A stretch of 64,000 nucleotides of DNA, from contig CAOLHI010000412.1 in the NCBI GenBank assembly GCA_948474755.1, positions 62,001 to 126,000 of the forward strand. The letters are read 5' to 3'. The notes under the pieces were generated by a model that was not told where the DNA came from, searched no databases, and was given only the letters and a program-made list of their open reading frames with translations. The first letter of the stretch is position 1, and the number at the start of each line of letters is the position of its first letter. Origin of the DNA: Ctenosaura bakeri (lineage: Eukaryota; Chordata; Lepidosauria; Squamata; Iguanidae). A program made the translations under genes and the position numbers. Shown one piece after another: positions 10,461-19,957 of the stretch.

Positions 10461-10960
10461 CCAGTCGCTTATGCGTAACTCTACCTCAGTGAATTCCAGC
10501 CTGTGTATTTTGCATTCCTTTTTCAAATGGGCATGTTAATAAATGTAAGTTCACATTGATTAGAGCACGCCTGTGCATATTTTCAAAATAGATGCACCTT
10601 GTTTTTCCCTTAACACAGCATTTTTTTAATGTTGTAGGATAAGCCCCCCCCCCCCGTCACAAAACTGGAAATGTATCAACTTCCTTGAACAAATTGTTCT
10701 AGATTCTGCTTTAGTCTGGGAGGTGCTGATTGGATTAACCCATACAAAATAATTTGGGATAAAATTCTCACCCTTCCCCACATTTCACAATATTAGACAT
10801 CTCTCTGTGCATGAATATTAAGGATGGAGAGAGATTCAACAATGTCTCATGAATGGGGTCATATGTTTGCCAATCCATATTAGGAGTGTGCTGCCTGTTG
10901 CAATTGACCTAAATGGTACAATAAAGAGGCATAAAATCTTCATTAATGGATGCGCTTAAG
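10461..10960. other. Non-coding stretch with a poly-C run
   Basis: No gene seen. It includes a 12-base C run at 10644-10655 and otherwise AT-rich, apparently unique sequence. Confidence 0.4.
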
Positions 10961-10982
10961 TATCTCTCTCTCTCTCTCTCTC
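10961..10982. repeat. (TC)n microsatellite
   Basis: Eleven TC dinucleotides followed by a degraded pyrimidine tract. Confidence 0.95.
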
Positions 10983-11204
10983 CCTTCTCTCCTTTCTCCT
11001 GCACTATACATGCAACTGTGTGGAGATGTGTATGAAGCAGTTTTGGGGCATACAAGATGGCAAAATAAGAAGGAAGCTAACTTGCTGCTGAAGTGCTAAG
11101 GGGGAAAAATGTCTTACAGAGTTTCTGCAGGAATTTTTCAAATTTATGCTCAAAGCATATGAACAACTAAATTCCTACTGTGACAATTAATTATTTTATC
11201 GTAT

Positions 11205-11584
11205 ATCCAATTTATAAGCCACCTTTCTCCCAGAGTGAGATTCGAAGCTTACAATAATTAAAGGTTAGCTAAAAATGTATTTTACAGAAGTAAAAAAAAA
11301 TAATAATTTTTTTAAAAAAAATTTTTTTAAATGACCAGTCCATTAAAGAAGACATGGTTAAAACGGTTTAAAATACATTTAAATCACAAATGAAAGAGTA
11401 CAAGATAAAAATCAACAACAGTCCACTTTCAAACACCCTACTGCCGCTAAAAGGCCTGCCTAAATTGAAGGCCTGATAGCAGTCAGGCTTTCCATGGAAG
11501 GGAGTTCCACAGCCTGCAAACAACTGTTGAGAAGGTTGTTTCTTGTGCCCTCATCAGATGGGCCTGTGATCGTGGTGAGACTTA
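11205..11584 (-). mobile_element. L2-like LINE, 3' end, left of nested MITE
   Basis: Starts with a degraded L2 terminus (AAGCCACCTTTCTCCCAGAG), passes a low-complexity A/T segment, and reaches the C-terminal coding remnant around AAGGGAGTTCCACAGCC and TTTCTTGTGCCCTCATCAG. It continues after the MITE at 11585-12013 with no apparent loss. Confidence 0.7.
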
Positions 11585-12013
11585 GACCCTTTTCGCATGT
11601 TTTTTTTTTAGCGTGAGCGCCCCTTGAGCACCGCGCAAATGGAAGCTCCACTCCATCCGACGCACTCCCACTTGTGCAGCGCTCACGAGGCTGAAGCGGG
11701 GCGGGGCACATTTTTTGATTTTTGGCTTTAAGCTGAAAATGCCCTGCGCTCGTGCAATGCTCGCAGCGCCCTCGTGCACTTACCTGCATGCGGCGCATCG
11801 GCGAGCCGGGTGGGCTGCGCTTCCTTTCCCAGCACAGCCTACAACTCCCATACTGCGCTGCGGAAGGAAGGGGCGGGGTGCTAGCACGACGGTCGTGCAA
11901 ACAGGAAGCGACCTGCGGTAGGAAGGAGGGGGAAGCGGCAGTATTTTGGACAAGGCTTCTCGCGCGAGACACCCTCCCCCGTTGCGCAAAAAAGGTAACA
12001 TGCAAAAAGGGCC
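11585..12013. mobile_element. MITE family C, 429 bp, nested in L2
   Basis: Termini GACCCTTTTCGCATGTT and AACATGCAAAAAGGGCC are inverted repeats. The interior is GC-rich with GCGAGCCGGG, GCGCTGCGGAAGG and GGAAGCGACCTGC, and is rich in CpG, unlike the host L2. Flanking triplets are TTA and TTC. It interrupts the minus-strand L2 whose halves lie at 11205-11584 and 12014-12640. The 209-codon minus-strand open frame crossing it is a by-product of GC content and fuses MITE with LINE sequence. Confidence 0.8.
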
Positions 12014-12640
12014 TTCGAAAAATCCCTTCATCAAAAGATCTTAAAACTTCATATAAGAAGATACAGTCTTTTAGATAGTGTGGACCCAAGCTTTAAAGAT
12101 CATAACCAGTATTTTTGAATTCTGTCCAGAAACAGCCTGGTAACCAGTGATGTTATCTCAACAGAGCAGGTATATGATCCCTGTAACCAACCCCAGGCAA
12201 GAGCCTGGCTAAAGCATCAACCACTGAACAGTTTCCAAAGGCAACACCACAGATAATACATTGAAGTAATCCAAATAAGATGCACTCAAAGCATGTGTCA
12301 CATAGCGACATATAGGCAGATCTGACTTCTTAAGGAACAGGTGCAGCTGATGTCATGCTCTTAGCCACCACTGAAACTTGGGCAATCAGATTCAAGTCTG
12401 AGTTCAGGAGTACACTCAAGCTACAAACCTGAGATTTCACATGGTGAGTAATCCCATCAGGTACAGACTGAATCCCTAGTCCCTGATCTGTTTTATGATT
12501 GCAGAGGAGCACCTTTGTCTTGACTGGATTAAGTCTCAGTAATAAAATTAAAAGCCTTCCCTCCTTCTCTCTCTCCCTCCCTCCCTTCTTCCCTTCCTGT
12601 AAAGAATTGTTCCATGCAACTGATTCTACCTCTCTAAACA
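12014..12640 (-). mobile_element. L2-like LINE, right of nested MITE
   Basis: On the minus strand, LNPVKTKVLL matches the L2 reverse-transcriptase motif LNPDKTEVLL, followed by a block ending SLSVLLNSDLNL (family: LGVLLDSDLSL). A CTACC/GTAATC-type L2 C-terminal region continues toward 12014. Stops and frameshifts break it. A degraded CCCT/CTCC pyrimidine run lies at 12558-12600. Confidence 0.8.
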
Positions 12641-14040
12641 CATGAGGAAAATCTGATCCAATTGAAAAATAGATAGAGCTATTAATGCAATATATATTTA
12701 TTTATTTTGGGGAAAATGATACCACATGCTCATTTTGCTAAAATGCCCCTTTTGGAGTAAATAGCAGAGCCAGTATAGTACGAACATTACATTTCAGTTT
12801 TGTACATGGTACTGTTCCCTTGCTTTTATTGGTTTAACTATCTTGCTTGAATTGCAATAGTTACAACTACTAGTAACAGCTATAGTAATCATCGATTGTG
12901 TACATACCTGCCAGAGCAGTGAAAAATGTACAAGTGCTACAATTCTGTCTCATATCTATATATTAAAAGAAATACTTCTTTTAAAAAGCACACTTGTTAT
13001 TCTTCTCTGCAGAAGCGGCTGAAGGATTACTAGAGAGGCTATTTCTACTTCAGGGCACACGAGGTCACCAAGGACTGGCGCACAATGAAGCTTTATGCCT
13101 TTGCAGCTTATCCTGGCAATTCTGATGGCACAGCTGGTTACGTAAATGTACAGCAGATAACAATGTTGCAAAAATGTGAAGAGAATCTGGAGACAAAAAG
13201 AAGTTTTCAAGTCTAAAAACAATCTCTTCTTGAAAGGTTCTCTATTTTCTTATGGATTAGATAAATTACAGAGACAAGGAAATTTAAGCTAGCTAACGAA
13301 AGATTTTCCCCATCCATGTTTCCTGGTCAACTCTGGCAAATATGGTATTGTTTGCAAAATGTTAGAATAAATGGGCACACATCCTGTAAGCCCAACCGGT
13401 GCTCAGCCTGCCTTTTGAAAAGTGAAGCAATCTGGACTAAGTTCAGAATCGGGTACAAAGAGATGTTTGCTATGGCAGGAAAGACAAAAGCAAACTGCAC
13501 AGTGCTGAAAAGTAGGTTTGCTTGTGAAAAACACTTCATTGAATGCAATCTTTACCCCTTTCCCTGAAAAATCTGTGAGGTGCACTTTTTGAAAAACTGT
13601 TTCATTTTCCATCCACCCACATTCATTTCATGTTCAGTTTAAGAACTGTTTCTCAGTCCTTTTCCTCATTCACTACTGCTTCATTCATGTACTGTTTTGT
13701 ATTTCTTTCATTTCACTGGCTACAGTGGAAACCCAGCCTATATCCCAGTGCCTGTATCTTTGTAATTTTCCATACAAATGGTACAGAATTTTCCAGTTTT
13801 GAACTGCTCATGAGTAGAATCAGATCTCCTAGATTTCAGACAGATTGGGCAATGGATCTCCATTTTATTTAGCAATTAAAAAGAGGCAACATCTTCTAAG
13901 CTTCTCTTTGCTTTATGCTTTCAATTGGATTTATTTCCATGCCTTATAATTCTAAACAGTCCAACATCTTCTCCCTTTAAAAGGATATTATTACCAATTA
14001 AGTTCAACATCTCTTTTTTAAATCTCTCCTGCACAATGAG
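12641..14040. other. Non-coding stretch, no gene seen
   Basis: No recognised repeat or domain. Bases 13000-13230 are less AT-rich than their surroundings and look unique, but no splice-framed reading is convincing. Overlapping opposite-strand frames at 13316-13612 have no family features. Confidence 0.4.
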
Positions 14041-14244
14041 GTTTGACTGTTTCATTAGGACTCCAGGAGATGTGTTTAAATGCCCACTCAGGCATGGGCA
14101 CCCACTGGGGGACCCTGGCCAAATCCCACTCTTGCAGCCTTAGAGGAAAGCAATGGCAAACCTCCTCTGAATAAATCCTGCAAATACAATTCTATGATAG
14201 GGTCACCAAAATTGGTGATGACTTGAAGGCACATAATAATAAAT
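14041..14244 (+). mobile_element. tRNA-derived SINE (Sauria-SINE type), diverged
   Basis: Degraded head with AGGACTCCAGGAGATG, then AAATGCCCACTCAGGCATG and CCACTGGGGGACCCTGGCC, then AGAGGAAAGCAATGGCAAAC, CTATGATAGGGTCACC and the Bov-B-like tail GATGACTTGAAGGCACATAA ending in an (AAT)n run. All body blocks of the family are present in order. Confidence 0.85.
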
Positions 14245-14654
14245 GAAAAATATAAATTGAAAGTTTAATGAACATTATAATGTTTCATTTGTTTATCCCA
14301 CTTTTTTCTAAAAGTTCATCCATTTCTCCTAAAAGCATATTGAAAATGAATGGGAGTGCATTTATTTCACATTTCATTCATTTTGTACACCTCTGAGGCC
14401 TGAGGCATTTCAAGCACAGTTTCTCTTCCTCATTGGAAATAACTGAGGATGGAAGAATTTCCTGTATTACCAAAGGCCTGCACTGATTGCTTAACAGTGA
14501 GGAGGTATTCTGTAGCAAATCTAGGGATGGAAAGAATATTTTACAGTATTAAAAAAAAATTATCAAGAACTGTGATTCTTCACTCCTGGGAAACTCTGAA
14601 GGGAAGAATCCTGAACTGAAGGGAATTTTCACACTTCTGCACTAATTTGCATGT

Positions 14655-14720
14655 GGTATTTTTGCATAGAAAACAGCATTTTTTAAAAACAGGAAACAGC
14701 ATTTTCTCTGCAGAAAAAAA
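14655..14720. repeat. Dispersed 'TTTCTGC-GCAGAAA' dyad block
   Basis: Contains TTTTTGCATAGAAAACAGC and AGGAAACAGCATTTTCTCTG followed by CAGAAA. The same degenerate alternating motif recurs at 15603-15660, 30185-30390, 37622-37712 and 39348-39400. The class is unknown. Confidence 0.55.
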
Positions 14721-14849
14721 AGGTCAATCCCCTGTATCAAACATGATGTTGTAGCTATACCTCTGTTCTCCACCTGACTGATGAAAGTCACCTGAAAAAG
14801 CCTGTAAGAGCAATGCACTCTGTTCTACTGGCTGTCAGAGCACTGCAAG

Positions 14850-14978
14850 ATGACATGACTAGCCCCCTCCTGCAAGTGAGCAAGGCTGTGATGAAGAGTT
14901 GTGACAAGTCCACACAGGGGTCCCTGCGTCTAGCTCTCACAGCCTCACTCGCTGATGGGAGAGGGCTGGTCATATCAT
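14850..14978. repeat. Imperfect inverted repeat, about 55-bp arms
   Basis: ATGACATGACTAGCCCCCTC at the left pairs with GAGAGGGCTGGTCATATCAT at the right; inside, AAGTGAGCAAGGCTGTGA pairs with TCTCACAGCCTCACTCGC. It looks like an old foldback element. No termini matching the GGCC families were seen. Confidence 0.6.
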
Positions 14979-15129
14979 TGGGAACTGGAACAGATCTCCA
15001 CTATTCCAGAAATCTGAATGGATTTTCAGGTGGGTTTCAGCATCATTTGTTGTCACAGCAATAGTGGCATGCATGATTGCAAATGAGAATTTGAAGCAAT
15101 TACAGTGTCCAAAGTCTACTCTAAACTAC

Positions 15130-15565
15130 GGCCCTTTCCAGACGTGAGGGGGGGGGAACACCTGAACATGCTACTCACCAAATTTTTCCTGCATCTGGGC
15201 GAGTCCGTTGCAACCAGGAGCAGCGTGATTTCACCGCTCCACAGTTCTTCGGCATCCTAAATGGCGGCTTCCAGTTGGTGGAGGGTCTCCACCAACCGGA
15301 GAAGCTTGCCAGCCGAAAGCGCGCCCCGGAAGATCTGCTCTGGAGCCGGGTGATGGAGCGGCATGGGGTTGCGTGCTCCATGCTTTTTAAAAACCTCTAA
15401 AATGAGATTTTTTAAAAACACGCCGCGTGACCAGTTCCAGTTGCTCCTGTGTGGACTGAGGTATGGAACTACGAAAAGTAGTCCGACCCAGTCCACTCCA
15501 CAGTGCAGAAGACCTCCATCGGAGGTCGCTCTGCCCCATTTTAATAGCCCAGTGCGGAAAGGGCC
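15130..15565. mobile_element. MITE family B, 436 bp, reverse orientation
   Basis: GGCCCTTTCCAGACGTGAGG at the left and CAGTGCGGAAAGGGCC at the right. Internal blocks TTGGTGGAGGGTCTCCACCA, GAAGACCTCCATCGGAGGTC and CCGACCCAGTCCACTCCACA place it with 5954-6386 in inverted orientation. Flanking triplets are TAC and TAT. Confidence 0.85.
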
Positions 15566-15602
15566 TATGACATTATATCTGACTCACAGGATGCCAGTCA
15601 CT

Positions 15603-15660
15603 ATTTCTGCACAGAAGTTTTATTTTCCATGCAGAAAGATGCTGTTTCCTGAGCAAAAAT
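15603..15660. repeat. Dispersed 'TTTCTGC-GCAGAAA' dyad block
   Basis: ATTTCTGCACAGAAGTTTTA followed by CCATGCAGAAAGATGCTGTT. It is another copy of the degenerate dyad block at 14655-14720; the two lie on either side of the family B MITE. Confidence 0.55.
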
Positions 15661-15779
15661 AACTCACATGCATTTGGAACAGAAAATCTTGTATTGTGAA
15701 TAGTCTCTGAAAGCTGCACAGTGTTCAAAGACTTTCACTCAATAGAAAGAGAATTGCTGGAATTACTTGCTGCTTCCAA

Positions 15780-15966
15780 CATGGCATAGTCTTTTGAGTT
15801 TAGGAATGCAGCTCTGGAGATCAAGTTTTTAAACCCTGCTCAGCCTTGGTGACCTTAGGCCTCAAAGAAAGGCAAACACAAACCCCACAGAAGAAATCTT
15901 GCCAAGTAAACCCTTGCCTTAGGTTTGTTGTAAGTCGAAGACAACTTGAAGGCACACAACAACAAA
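15780..15966 (+). mobile_element. tRNA-derived SINE (Sauria-SINE type), diverged
   Basis: Body order TCTGGAGATCAAG, AACCCTGCTCAGCC, TGGTGACCTTAGG, AATCTTGCCAAG, CTTAGGTTTGTTGTAAGTCG, then the tail GACAACTTGAAGGCACACAA with CAACAA. The middle 'gggcaagtcac' block is deleted. Confidence 0.85.
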
Positions 15967-16160
15967 GTTGTTGCTATTTCCCAAAGGTACTGTGAGGTCT
16001 TTAAGAATGAAATTAATGAAGAAGTACATCCTTGGTAATCACAAAACTCATTGTGTGTTTTCAAGCAGCTCAAAATGGCACATATATTTGATGACACAGG
16101 GAATGCTGTGGTAAGGAAACCACTACTTAAAGTCCATGAAGCATGATGAAATGATGTTGT

Positions 16161-16163
<3 letters not shown>

Positions 16164-16199
<36 letters not shown>
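16164..16199. repeat. (TA)n microsatellite
   Basis: Eighteen uninterrupted TA dinucleotides. Confidence 0.95.
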
Positions 16200-16200
<1 letters not shown>

Positions 16201-16520
16201 CTCTGTTTCATCTGAAGTTACCTCAGGGGATAATTTAGTGTCTCATAAATCAGTGGTCTACTAAGAATTATCACAAGAAATCTGACTCATGTGATGGCCA
16301 GTGTCATTGTTATTAAAATGCTAGGTTTGGAATTTTCTTAATGCAGAATAGATTTAGAATGATCTTTAAAAATAGCCTATCATCTACATTCCATGCATAA
16401 GAGTATGCTGGGAGAGAAAAAATGCTTGGAGGAAGGGAAGCAAGCTATCTGTTACTGTATCCTATCAGAACACCAAACAATAAAGATTGTTATAGCAAGA
16501 CCAGGAAAGTTTGTGTTGTC
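16200..16520. other. Non-coding stretch, no gene seen
   Basis: No recognised element between the TA tract and the CTC tract. Confidence 0.4.
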
Positions 16521-16543
16521 TTCCTCCTCCTCCTCCTCCTCCT
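16521..16543. repeat. (TCC)n microsatellite
   Basis: About seven TCC trinucleotides. Confidence 0.9.
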
Positions 16544-16566
16544 TTCTCTCGCTCTACATCATCATT

Positions 16567-17047
16567 TAGACTCCACCATTCTCTCATCAATAAGACTCAA
16601 GGTGGGTAACAACGTATTTAAAAGCAAAACATGTTGTTAGCCACCTTGAGTGTCAGGAACTGATTCAAACACACAGAATAACCATGCGGTAGCAAGCTTT
16701 ATTTATTGAGCATGAACAGAGTAGAATGACTTCAGTGATTCAAACTGGGGAAATTTCCAGAGACAATAAGTTATATCGCTACCTCCTTCCCACAAGCCAA
16801 TTACAGATGACCTTGGTTCTCTAGTCTCTGCTGTTACTAAGTAACTATCTGGTGAGAACTCGGGATGTTTTCTTAACGGTACTTCAGGAATGTTACTATA
16901 ATGTGCAGCTGCAGGCAAAGCTATCTAACTACTTAGACTACATGTTATAATCATCTGACTACTACATATCCCATCCATACTTTCCCAAACTAATTATGGA
17001 GGGTACCCCGACATTGAGTCTCATTATTGAGAGAATGGTGGAGGCTA
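16567..17047. repeat. Palindrome of two L2-type 3' ends, split by an LTR
   Basis: Arm 16567-16613 (TAGACTCCACCATTCTCTCA...GGTGGGTAACAAC) is inverted with respect to GTTGTTAGCCACCTTGAG (16633-16650) plus TCTCATTATTGAGAGAATGG...GAGGCTA (17019-17047). Removing the LTR and one TTGAG copy restores a hairpin with arms of about 47 bp and a loop of about 19 bases. The CCACCTTGAGTCTC...GAGAATGG(T)GG sequence is the usual squamate L2/CR1-type 3' end, here present in both orientations. Confidence 0.75.
16651..17013 (-). mobile_element. Solo LTR, 363 bp, with 5-bp target duplication
   Basis: On the minus strand it begins TGTCGGGGTACCC and ends CAGTTCCTGACA, i.e. TG...CA with TGTC/GACA inverted ends. Near its 3' end it has AATAAATAAAGCTTGC (plus coordinates 16698-16707), a poly(A) signal followed by an R-U5-like tail of about 47 bp. 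It is flanked by perfect TTGAG duplications at 16646-16650 and 17014-17018. A 5-bp duplication fits retroviral-type or Gypsy integration; the family is not assigned. There is no internal region, so it is a solo LTR formed by recombination. It has no coding capacity. Confidence 0.85.
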
Positions 17048-17184
17048 AATGATAATGTAGAGGGAGAGAAAGAAGAAGAATTAAAGATTAAAACTGAACA
17101 AAAACTTGAATAGAAGTATAAATGTAAAAGTTATTTTAAAACAGATAAACAATTTATCAAATTAAAACATTGAACATTAAAAAC
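17048..17184. other. AT-rich spacer
   Basis: A-rich sequence that may belong to the L2 3' flank. Nothing else recognised. Confidence 0.4.
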
Positions 17185-17410
17185 ATTGTGCATGTGGGTG
17201 TGCCTTCAAGTCACCTGTCGATTTATGGCCACCTCATGAATTTCATAGGGTTTTCTTAGGCAAGGAGTACTCAGAGATGTTTTTGCCAGTCCCTTCCTCT
17301 GAAATATAGCTCACGGCACCTCGTATTTATTGCCAGTCTCCCATCTAAGTACTAAGCAGAGCTGATCTTGCTTAGGTTCCAAGAGCAGAAAGGATCCTGT
17401 GCCTTTAGGG
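17185..17410 (-). mobile_element. 5S rRNA-derived SINE with Bov-B-like tail
   Basis: The head at about 17307-17410 is the complement of 5S rRNA: TCTCCCATCTAAGTACTAAG, then GATCTTGCTTAGGTTCCAAG, AGCAGAAAGGATCC. These cover the 5S internal promoter (A box, intermediate element and C box), diverged. The part at 17185-17306 is the body and tail: GGTTTTCTTAGGCAAGGAGT, ATTTATGGCCACCTCATG and TGTGCCTTCAAGTCACCTGT. That last phrase is the complement of the tail shared with the tRNA-derived SINEs. It is a retroposed SINE and not a 5S gene. Confidence 0.85.
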
Positions 17411-17454
17411 AATTTAGGTGCTCGCTAAAAACATTAAAATTCATGAAAAGACTC

Positions 17455-17557
17455 TGTATATGTGCGCCTTCAAGTTGCCTGTCAGCTTATAGAACCTCCA
17501 TGAACATTATAGAGTTTTCTTACACAAGGAATACTCAAAGTTAGTTTTGCCAGATAC
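17455..17557 (-). mobile_element. SINE body/tail fragment
   Basis: GTGCGCCTTCAAGTTGCCTG, CAGCTTATAGAACCTCCATG and GAGTTTTCTTACACAAGGAA match the tail and body of the neighbouring 5S-SINE (17185-17306) in the same orientation. The head is missing. Confidence 0.75.
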
Positions 17558-17559
17558 AG

Positions 17560-18790
17560 ACCTTAAAAACAATGCCACAGAGCATTAAAACCCCAACCCA
17601 GTCAGTTTCTAAAAGCTCAATAGCATAAAAATGTTTTAACTTACTGACAGAAGGAGAGCAAGGTTAGGGTCATTTTAGCCTCTCTGGGAATGAATTCCAA
17701 AGTCTAGGAGGAGTCCCCGAGAAGGCCCTTTCCCTTGTCCCCACCAAACAAGTCTGAGAAGGTGGTAGGACAGAGAAAAGGGCCTGTCCAGGAGATCTTA
17801 AGGCTCTAATGGGCTCATCAAGGGAGAAACAGTTCTTCAGGTAGCCTGGACCCAAGAAATATAGAGCTTTATATTCTAAGTGTGCCCCAAAATGGACTGG
17901 CAGCTTGTGGAGCTGTTGCAGCAAGGGTAGCAGAGCCAGTTAACAATCAAGCTGAAGCTCTTGAGACCATCTCAAATGTACTTTTCAAAGGCAGCCCCTT
18001 TGAGCTCATTACAGTAACCCAAACAGGATGAAATCAAGGCAGATCCAACTTCTTCAGGTACAGGCACAATTGGTGCACTAGCTTTAACTCTGCAAATGGA
18101 TTCCTGCTTACTGCTGAAACCTGGGCCTCCATGTTCAACGATGAATCCAGGAGTACTCTCAAATTACAAACTTGTGTTTTCAGGGGGAGCACAGCCTCAT
18201 CTAACACAGGCTGTATCCCTCTTCCCTGAGCTGTCTTTCAACTGAACAGGAGCGCCTCTGTCTTGTCTGATTTGATCACCCTCATCCTGTCTGTTATAGG
18301 TATCAGGATTCAGTTTAACATAGAAACAGCTTCCTTGGAATTAGGTGGAAGAGAGAAAAAGAGCTGAGTATCATCAGCATACTGGTGACACCTGACCCAC
18401 AAACTCTGAACAACCTTTCACAATGGTTTCATGTAGATGTTAAGTATCATAGCGGAAAAGACAAAACACTTAGGGACTCCACAGGCCAATTGCCAATACA
18501 TCAAACAGGAATCCCCAGAACCACCTTCTTATAGTATCCTCCCAGGAAAGAACGCAATCACCGTAGGACAGTAGTGTCCCAGCAAGGTGACTCAGAAGGA
18601 TAACATGGTTGATTGTATCAAAAGCTGCTGAAAGGTCCAGCAAAACCAACAGGGAAATACTCCACCTGTCCATTTCCCAGTGTAGGCCATTCATCAACAT
18701 GACCAAAGCTGTCTCCATCCCATAACCAGGCCCCAAACCAAACTGAAATGGATCTAGACAATCCACCTCATCCAGGAACCCTTGACCTGA
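17560..18790 (-). mobile_element. L2 LINE, 3' half of ORF2 and 3' UTR
   Basis: The longest LINE remnant here. On the minus strand it reads FQFGLGPGYGMETALVMLMN and SISLLVLLDLSAAFDTINH, the finger/palm region of L2 reverse transcriptase including its conserved LLDLSAAFDT segment. It then passes YADD-proximal sequence (CATGCTGATGATACTCAGCT near 18365-18385), KTEALL-like and L-LDSSLNMEAQVS-like blocks, and ends with HFGAHLEYKALYFLGPGYLK and PPRLWNSFPERLK. Stops and frameshifts are present, so it is dead. The 5' part, including the endonuclease, is absent. Confidence 0.92.
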
Positions 18791-19916
18791 GAAGCTACCA
18801 CATGCTATTTTACTTTACCCAAGAATGGGATGTTTGAGACTGTATAGTAGGATCTAGGGATGTATAGAAAGATCTAGAGAAGCATTTTTTTTTCAGAAGA
18901 GGTCTTACAACATCCTCCATCAGGCATATTAGAATCCTGCCTTGCAGTAAAGAAGCATTAATTACTCCACTTACCCACTCAGCCAGTGGGTAAGCAGGCT
19001 GTTTAATAAGCCAGGAGGCTCAAGAGTCTAGTACACATGTGGTGGCTCTCTCCTGTTCTGTCCACATCCTCAGGATGCACAAATTGAAAATTAATCCTGG
19101 ACAAGCAAGGACCAAGGTTGCATCCATTGGCTGTATCAACTCTGGAATCCAATTCTTAAGCTATATCTAGCTTTTGTTATTTAAAAATATCCTACTGTAA
19201 AGTTCTAAAATGGACACTTTTTTTCCATGAAAGTTATAATTTTCATTCCTTTTTAAAGGAAGATGGGAATCTTCTATACAACTTCTCTTTAGAAATTACT
19301 GGGAATAAGCCCATTTGAATTCAATAAGACTTACCTCTGAAAAAAATATATATAGGTTTGGCTCTGGAAGGTGCATAGGTAATGAATTTTCTTTAAGAGA
19401 AAACTCTGCTCAGCCACCCCTTTTGAAAATACAGTGGCTTTCATTGTTTATTACATTGGTTATCTGAGCAAAAGATTCTGGCACCAGGTGTTAGTTTCCT
19501 CCAGTTATCTGTCTGCATGCTACATACAGTAATACCTTAATTCTACGGGTAAACTGGCACAAGAGCAAAGCATAGCGCCCTTCTTTAAACTGAGTTATTA
19601 ACTGGCCTTTCTTCATCTTAGTGTTTTGGGTATGATCCAACATCCAGTGATACTTAAGTTCATTTATCTGTAAAGTGGATTATACTTTCTTTGATGTTAG
19701 ATTTCACTGTGTGAAGGTTGTAGTCCAGTGGCTACAATGTTTGCCTGAGTGGGAAAACTTCACCTCCAAAGCTCTATCCTTCCATGCAATTTGACAGTGA
19801 ATCTTTGCTCTTTAAGTATCCTAGACCACTCTTTGCCAAGAATCCATTTCTGCCACTCTAATACTCAAGTGTATCGGACTATGATTCCTATTTGTTCACA
19901 GTATTCTGGAGAGGAG
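18791..19916. other. Non-coding stretch, no gene seen
   Basis: Upstream of the L2 the element may extend a little but becomes unreadable. Bases 19297-19340 hold a diverged GAATTCAATAAGACTTACC motif of the short dispersed type. No gene. Confidence 0.4.
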
Positions 19917-19957
19917 GATGGAAATTGTAATTCAACACATCTGGAGTCTACCATATT
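19917..19957. repeat. Fragment of 'ACTACAACTCCCA' foldback repeat
   Basis: GGATGGAAATTGTAATTCAA, then CACATCTGGAG: one degraded arm of the foldback repeat also seen at 22425, 29868 and 42391. Confidence 0.45.

Noticed and set aside
11460..12089. 209-codon minus-strand open frame
   Set aside because: It runs across the boundary between L2 and the GC-rich MITE, so it is a chimeric by-product; no domain is visible.
12956..13222. Possible exon or non-coding RNA in a less AT-rich patch
   Set aside because: No reading with domain features and no convincing splice-framed structure; sequence alone cannot support it.
17307..17410. 5S rRNA gene
   Set aside because: Similarity is clear but diverged and continuous with a SINE tail; a retroposon explains it better.
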